DNA from: an uncultured Oscillospiraceae bacterium
Lineage (GTDB): Bacteria; Bacillota; Clostridia; Oscillospirales; Acutalibacteraceae
Length of the DNA stretch: 64,000 bases
Direction: 5' to 3'
Assembly (NCBI GenBank): GCA_900544715.1
Contig: UQWL01000005.1
Location: forward strand, 62,001 to 126,000
Of this stretch, positions 60,091 through 64,000 are shown piece by piece. Below the pieces are notes generated by a model. It made no database searches and had not been told where the DNA came from. It saw only the letters and a program-made list of their open reading frames with translations. Each line of letters begins with the position of its first letter. Positions within the stretch are counted from its first letter, which is position 1. Position numbers and translations under genes: made by a program.

Positions 60091-60248
60091 CTTTTTCCGC
60101 ATGAAAGCAAAGGCACGAAAGCCTCTAACAGGCTGATGATTAAATATCAGTTCTTTGGGAGAGTCAGCGGCCTCAGCTCTGCTTTTGTTTTCGCCTGCGG
60201 CATGCACACTACTCACCGCAGGCCTGCATCCATATGGATTCGCTCCTG

Positions 60249-60794
60249 TCAGCAGAAACAGAATTGCCGTATGATTCCCTGTGACATATAATCAGCCATT
60301 TTCAAAGCTTCTGCCTCGATACTGTCAAACACCTGAATATCTTCCGCATACTTTCCGTTCAAACGCAGCACGGCTTCTTTCTCCGTCATTTCCAGATGAT
60401 CATACAGCAATGCCTTCCATCTGGCTTCATGCCAGCAAGGATTGATCTCTGACAAAAATTTTGCAATTTGGTCCGCATTCGCGTACCAAGCTCTGCGCGC
60501 CGCCTCTGCTTTCGCGGCTTCCTGGCTTTTTGCGGCATTTACCAAATCCGCCGCAATCAGCAAATGCTGCGTGAAAAGATTTTTAAAACAATCGGAAACT
60601 TCTTCTCCATAAAACGGCGTAAGCGCCTGCGCAAAATCACCCGGATTTTCGAGCAATCGTTTTGTAACCGGCTCTAAATCGCCCAAATCAGCCGCAGTAC
60701 TGATGATAAAAAAACGGGTCCAATATACGTGCTGTTCCCAAAGCTTTCGCATCTGGTTCATCAGGCACACCTGCCGCTGGGTATATTCACACAT
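60249..60794 (-). CDS. Conserved protein of unknown function
   Basis: A 181-residue soluble protein. The segments MRKLWEQHVYWTRFFIISTAADL, PFYGEEVSDCFKNLFTQHLL, IAADLVNAAKSQE, WYANADQIAKFLSEINP and LTEKEAVLRLNGKYAEDI look conserved and helical and occur in many Clostridia and Bacilli proteins of unknown role. No membrane helix, signal or known catalytic motif is visible. It begins with MCEY after GGAGGGAAATC. It is not linked in an operon to its neighbours. Confidence 0.8.
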   Translation of the reverse strand: MCEYTQRQVCLMNQMRKLWEQHVYWTRFFIISTAADLGDLEPVTKRLLENPGDFAQALTPFYGEEVSDCFKNLFTQHLLIAADLVNAAKSQEAAKAEAARRAWYANADQIAKFLSEINPCWHEARWKALLYDHLEMTEKEAVLRLNGKYAEDIQVFDSIEAEALKMADYMSQGIIRQFCFC

Positions 60795-60867
60795 GATTTC
60801 CCTCCTAATCTGAATTACAACGATCTATATCAGATTATTCAAAGAAGTACGGAGCCGTTCCTGCGGC

Positions 60868-61023
60868 TCAATAAAACGCTTCGGCCATCATTTGTGATTT
60901 CATGCGCTTGTAGTCGCCAAAGAGGATTTCAAAGTTCATCATTATTTTGCTGCTTTTGTCGGGCTGCGGTGCGCTGCCCTGTTCGACCAACCCGCCCTCG
61001 AATAGAAGGCGTTTTTTTACATC
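60868..61023 (-). pseudogene. Possible gene remnant near the 3' end of ssrA
   Basis: An open frame of about 51 codons without a start. It reads RLLFEGGLVEQGSAP, then QPDKSSKIMMNFEILFGDY and ends MAEAFY. The residue pattern looks like a real protein's C-terminus rather than noise. tmRNA 3' ends are common integration sites, so a decayed cargo gene is conceivable, but no integrase is visible. Confidence 0.25.
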
Positions 61024-61062
61024 CTATATTCCTATATCCCCAAACGATCCATACAAATGATA

Positions 61063-61100
61063 AATCCGAACCCGTTCCCGATTGGGGAAAGGTTCGGATT
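61063..61100 (-). terminator. Hairpin downstream of ssrA
   Basis: AATCCGAACC and GGTTCGGATT form a 10-bp stem around an 18-base region with an inner TTCCC/GGGGAA pairing. It lies about 100 bases after the tmRNA 3' end and is followed on the minus strand by TTATCATTTG. Confidence 0.6.
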
Positions 61101-61201
61101 GTTTTGATTTGGAAAGGGGATACAAAAAAAATCGGCCGCAGGCAGGCTGCTTGTCTGGGCAAAAGAAAACCTGCGGCGCGTAAAGTGCGCACCGCAGGGT
61201 G

Positions 61202-61550
61202 TGGTGGAGATGGCGGGAGTCGAACCCGCGTCCGAAAGCTCATCCGCACAACTTTCTACGAGCGTATCCGGTCTACTAGGATTCCCCTCAGCGCCCGCCG
61301 TCCGGCAGGCTGACGCTTACGGTAGCCTCCAAGTCATGACAGGGGCGGAGGCCAGCCCCTGTTCACGTTTCCTGCTAATCGACGCCCAAATCTAAGCCGC
61401 AGGACTCAAAGACAGGACGCAGGCTTAAGCAGCCTGTAACGAAACTTTATTGTTGTCGTTTAATTTTAAAAGGTTGCGGCTTTTCAAGCGGTTCCGCGCC
61501 GCTGCTCGCTTATCGTGTTTCAAAACCCCCGTCGAAATCCTTTCATCCCC
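61202..61550 (-). ncRNA. ssrA: Transfer-messenger RNA
   Basis: About 349 bases on the minus strand. The 5' end reads GGGGATGAAAGGATTTCGAC and the 3' end GGGTTCGACTCCCGCCATCT, then CCACCA, which together form the tRNA-like domain with encoded CCA. The tag frame runs AAC GAC AAC AAT AAA GTT TCG TTA CAG GCT GCT TAA, giving a tag ending NDNNKVSLQAA. The common bacterial end is ALAA, so the glutamine is unusual. The resume codon could not be placed with certainty. The gene follows smpB, 84 bases downstream, with a -10 box at 61557-61562 and a -35-like TTGTTT at 61578-61583. Confidence 0.95.
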
Positions 61551-61556
61551 TTATTA

Positions 61557-61583
61557 ATAATAGTCATCCTGTTCGGCAAACAA
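61557..61583 (-). promoter_or_regulatory. Promoter of ssrA
   Basis: TATTAT at 61557-61562, six bases before the tmRNA 5' end, and TTGTTT at 61578-61583 (15-base spacer). Confidence 0.5.
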
Positions 61584-61634
61584 CCGTTTCATGCAGTCCG
61601 GCTCAGCCAATGACGGAAAAGGCATCGCCCTCTT

Positions 61635-62108
61635 TCATCGCTGCCGCTCCTTGAGGGAGCGCTGGATATCGCGCGCCGCATCCTTGCGGGCCATGGCTTC
61701 GCGCTTATCGTAATTCTTTTTGCCCTTGCAGAGCCCCACCTGAATTTTCACCCGCCCCTTTTTAAAATAGGCGGAGAGCGGAATCAGCGCATAGCCCTGC
61801 TGCTTTGTCAGGCCGTAAAGGCGGCTGATCTCCCGCTTGTGCATCAAGAGCCTGCGCACACGCATGGGGTCGCGGTTAAAGATATTCCCCTGCTCATAGG
61901 GGCTTACGTGCATGCCGTTGACAAACATCTCGCCATCCTTGACGGAGCACCAGGCATCCTTCAGGTTGACGCGCCCCTGCCGTACGGATTTGACCTCCGT
62001 GCCAAACAGCTCAATGCCGGCCTCCGCGCTCTCGATGACAAAATAGTCGTGAAAGGCCTTTTTGTTGGTTGCAATCGTCTGCAATTCACTTTTCTGCGTT
62101 GTTCCCAC
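61635..62108 (-). CDS. smpB: SsrA-binding protein SmpB, GTG start
   Basis: A 157-residue SmpB, the partner of tmRNA in rescue of stalled ribosomes. The core shows KKAFHDYFVIESAEAGIEL, GTEVKSVRQGRVNLKDAWC, MFVNGMHVSPYEQGNI and GLCKGKKNYDKREAMARKDA. The basic C-terminal tail is normal. The start is GTG at 62106-62108 after GGGGGTGAAAGGCC; no ATG lies near. It is directly upstream of ssrA, an arrangement common in Firmicutes. Confidence 0.97.
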   Translation of the reverse strand: MGTTQKSELQTIATNKKAFHDYFVIESAEAGIELFGTEVKSVRQGRVNLKDAWCSVKDGEMFVNGMHVSPYEQGNIFNRDPMRVRRLLMHKREISRLYGLTKQQGYALIPLSAYFKKGRVKIQVGLCKGKKNYDKREAMARKDAARDIQRSLKERQR

Positions 62109-62212
62109 GGCCTTTCACCCCCTTCTGCCCAGATCGCCGGCCGGATAATGGATTATATCACATGAAAAAAAATTGTCAAGCAAAAGAAGGCGAACAATGT
62201 CTTCCATCTGCT

Positions 62213-62821
62213 TTAAATGACCTGCCTGCCCTCCAGCGCGCGGGAGAGGGTCACTTCGTCCGCATATTCCAAATCCGCGCCCACCGGCACGCCGTAGGCC
62301 AGGCGGGTCACCTTGATGCCCATCGGTTTTAACAGGCGGGAGATGTACATGGCCGTCGCCTCCCCCTCCACAGTCGGGTTCGTCGCCATGATAACCTCGT
62401 CCACCTCTTCCTCCCCGCCGCCGAGCCGTGCCAGCAGCTCCTTAATGGCGAGCTGATCCGGCCCGACGCCGTTCATGGGGGAGATTGCGCCATGCAGCAC
62501 ATGGTAGGTGCCCTCGTATTCATGCGTGCGCTCAATGGCGAGCACATCGCGCGGATCCTCCACCACGCAGATTTTTGACTTATCCCGCGCGGGATTGCCG
62601 CAGACGGTGCAAAGCTCCGCATCCGTCAGATTGCAGCAGATTTTGCAGCGGTGTATTTTTTGATGCGCATCCAAGATCGCCTGCGCAAAGCCCTTTGCCT
62701 CCGTGTCGGACAGGCCGAGCACATAAAAGGCAAGCCGCTGCGCGCTCTTGCGCCCGATGCCGGGCATGCGCTCAAATTGCTCAATCAGCCGCGAAAGCGC
62801 GGCTACCTGATACCCTGCCAT
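62213..62821 (-). CDS. recR: Recombination protein RecR
   Basis: A 202-residue RecR. The helix-hairpin-helix region is RMPGIGRKSAQRLAFYVLG, the zinc finger CKICCNLTDAELCTVC, and the Toprim domain has ICVVEDPRDVLAIERT and EVIMATNPTVEGEATAMYI. It works with RecF and RecO in gap repair. It starts three bases after ybaB, typical of the dnaX-ybaB-recR cluster. Confidence 0.98.
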   Translation of the reverse strand: MAGYQVAALSRLIEQFERMPGIGRKSAQRLAFYVLGLSDTEAKGFAQAILDAHQKIHRCKICCNLTDAELCTVCGNPARDKSKICVVEDPRDVLAIERTHEYEGTYHVLHGAISPMNGVGPDQLAIKELLARLGGGEEEVDEVIMATNPTVEGEATAMYISRLLKPMGIKVTRLAYGVPVGADLEYADEVTLSRALEGRQVI

Positions 62822-62824
62822 CGC

Positions 62825-63169
62825 TTAAAACAGGCCTCCCGGCATACCGGGGATATTCAGCCCACCGGTGATCTTGCCCATCTCGCGCTCCGAGGTTTCA
62901 TCCGCCTTGCGCATCGCCTCATTGATGGAGGCGATCAGCAGATCCTGCAGCATCTCGATATCCTCCGGATCCACGATCTCCGGCTGCATGTCGATTTTGA
63001 CCACCTCATGTTTGCCGTTGACCGTTACCTCGACCGCTCCGCCGCCCGCGCCCGCAGTATATTCGGCGTTTTCGCATTCCTCCTGAACGCGCGCCATCTC
63101 CTCCTGCATCTTCTGAATCTGCTTCATCATATTGCCGTTGTTGCCGGCATTCGGAATTCTTGCTTTCAT
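62825..63169 (-). CDS. YbaB/EbfC nucleoid-associated protein
   Basis: A 114-residue YbaB-family DNA-binding protein. Residues NMMKQIQKMQEEMARVQEEC, VEVTVNGKHEVVKIDMQPEI and EDIEMLQDLLIASINEAM are characteristic. The tail is rich in Gly and Pro. The ATG at 63169 was chosen with GGAGGAAGATCAG before it; a TTG five codons earlier overlaps that site. It lies between a GNAT gene and recR. Confidence 0.95.
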   Translation of the reverse strand: MKARIPNAGNNGNMMKQIQKMQEEMARVQEECENAEYTAGAGGGAVEVTVNGKHEVVKIDMQPEIVDPEDIEMLQDLLIASINEAMRKADETSEREMGKITGGLNIPGMPGGLF

Positions 63170-63185
63170 CTGATCTTCCTCCAAA

Positions 63186-63656
63186 TTACAATTCTTTCCT
63201 CATCAAGAGATATGCCCCGCACGTGGCAGGATTCCCGTCATCCTTCACGCAGACGAGATCCTCCGTGCAGCGCTTGATTGTGTTCACATAGCCCATGCGC
63301 TGATACAGGCGCAGATTCGCGGCATTCTCTTCCTCCACGCCAATCGATAGCTCAGAAAAATTCAGTTCCCGCGCCCGGCTGGCCATCCGCTCCAGCAATG
63401 CGGAGCCGATTCCCCGGCCGCGATACCGCTTTAGAACGTGTAAATTACACAGATATGCCCGTTTTGTGCCGTCTGCCGCATCCGTATCCGGCAGCTCGTG
63501 GAACAGATAAATGCGCCCAACCACCCGCAGCCCGATTCTGGCATACCAAAACTCGGCCTTTCCGGCTTCCAGATACGCGGCAAACTGCGGCTCAGCCCAG
63601 GTAGCATCCCGCCAATAACGGTGAAAATCCCGCAGCGTACCGTGGATGATTTTCAT
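63186..63656 (-). CDS. GNAT acetyltransferase inserted between dnaX and ybaB
   Basis: A 156-residue acetyltransferase. The acetyl-CoA loop is LKRYRGRGIGSALLERMASRA, followed by ELSIGVEEENAANLRLYQRMGY. GGAGGCCTTCCC precedes the ATG at 63656. In most Firmicutes dnaX is followed directly by ybaB; here this gene, 24 bases after dnaX and 16 before ybaB, interrupts the cluster without breaking the operon. The substrate is not known. Confidence 0.9.
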   Translation of the reverse strand: MKIIHGTLRDFHRYWRDATWAEPQFAAYLEAGKAEFWYARIGLRVVGRIYLFHELPDTDAADGTKRAYLCNLHVLKRYRGRGIGSALLERMASRARELNFSELSIGVEEENAANLRLYQRMGYVNTIKRCTEDLVCVKDDGNPATCGAYLLMRKEL

Positions 63657-63680
63657 GGGAAGGCCTCCTTCCAAACAGGG

Positions 63681-64000
63681 CTATCGGATTTCCGTTTCTA
63701 CCTGTGCCTCGTTTAAACGGCCCATCAGGTCGTTAAGCGGGTCTGTTTTTTTCTTCGGCGCTTTCTTTTCGCCGCCGCTGTAAAGGCCCAGGCGGTATTT
63801 GCGCCCCATCACGCGGAGCACTGCCTCCTTGACGGCTGAGGAGTGGCTGCCCTGCCGGATAAAGCTGCCCAAAAGCGGATTTTCTGACTGGATGAGCACG
63901 AACTCCCCACGGAAGAATGCGCTGGAACCGGATAAAATGCCCGCAATCGGCTTATCAATTTCGGATAAAACGGAGAGAACCTGCGGCCACTTCAGGAAGG
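63681..64000 (-). CDS. dnaX: DNA polymerase III gamma/tau subunit, C-terminal part (partial)
   Basis: The frame is open from the right edge to the stop at 63681, about 106 codons. It reads KWPQVLSVLSEIDKPIAGIL, RGEFVLIQSENPLLGSFI and then a Lys-rich EKKAPKKKTDPLNDLM tail. The content and the downstream ybaB-recR pair support DnaX domain V. The ATPase part lies outside the window. Confidence is good for the family but the fragment lacks catalytic motifs. Confidence 0.8.
   Translation of the reverse strand, partial: FLKWPQVLSVLSEIDKPIAGILSGSSAFFRGEFVLIQSENPLLGSFIRQGSHSSAVKEAVLRVMGRKYRLGLYSGGEKKAPKKKTDPLNDLMGRLNEAQVETEIR

Noticed and set aside
1..64000. CRISPR arrays, tRNA genes, rRNA genes, intact insertion sequences
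   Set aside because: No regularly spaced repeats, tRNA T-loops other than in ssrA, rRNA segments or transposase genes were seen.

Overview
The window looks like a chromosomal piece of a Gram-positive, low-to-mid GC anaerobe of the Clostridia, plausibly a gut Oscillospirales-type organism. The signs are a T-box leucine leader, strong Shine-Dalgarno sites, sigma-A promoters, HPr with a regulatory serine, an infC-rpmI-rplT operon whose first gene starts with ATT, the order smpB-ssrA, and dnaX-ybaB-recR. The exact genus is inference. No tRNA, rRNA, CRISPR array or intact insertion sequence was seen.

Layout: (1) 1-1927, minus strand: an Lrp-type regulator followed by the two alpha parts of a proton-translocating NAD(P) transhydrogenase, cut off at the left edge. 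(2) 2860-14182: a sugar-utilisation island. It has an operon for a pentose-phosphate 3-epimerase, PTS enzyme I and HPr; a DeoR-type regulator; an operon of two SIS-domain proteins and a split transketolase; a HAD phosphatase; and an ascorbate-type PTS (IIA divergent from IIB-IIC). The simplest reading is import and phosphorylation of one sugar, trimming of the sugar phosphate by SIS enzymes, and entry into the pentose phosphate pool. (3) 14335-17574: leuB and leuA under a leucine T-box. (4) 17673-21464: an AT-rich, self-contained three-gene operon with a CHAT (caspase-like) protease, a small helical protein and a one-pass membrane protein. It has its own candidate promoter and terminator and is the best candidate for an undescribed system. 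(5) 21883-43639: a long minus-strand housekeeping block reading infC, rpmI, rplT, a TrmH-type methylase, dprA, topA, trmFO, plsX, rnc, a radical SAM gene, smc, ftsY, a small basic protein, rdgB, yhbY, nadD-yqeK, a membrane glycosyltransferase, rsfS, leuS.

(6) 43640-60794: an accessory region. It opens with a 526-base stretch bounded by inverted copies of a hairpin sequence (possible MITE-like element). Then come an alpha/beta hydrolase, an SPL-type radical SAM protein, a secreted purple-acid-phosphatase-like enzyme, a broken DUF3795-like gene beside a zinc-ribbon protein, a WYL regulator, GNAT acetyltransferases, a GH2 beta-galactosidase, a bacterial sugar transferase, a cyclase-family hydrolase, an ABC-2 exporter, a secreted C39-type peptidase with a downstream lipoprotein, and a conserved protein of unknown function. 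(7) 61202-64000: ssrA (tmRNA) and smpB, then recR, ybaB, a GNAT gene and the 3' end of dnaX.

Translation starts were moved inward from the longest open frames wherever a Shine-Dalgarno site decided the matter. Several genes start with TTG, GTG or ATT. All functional calls rest on motifs and gene order read by eye; no database search was run.
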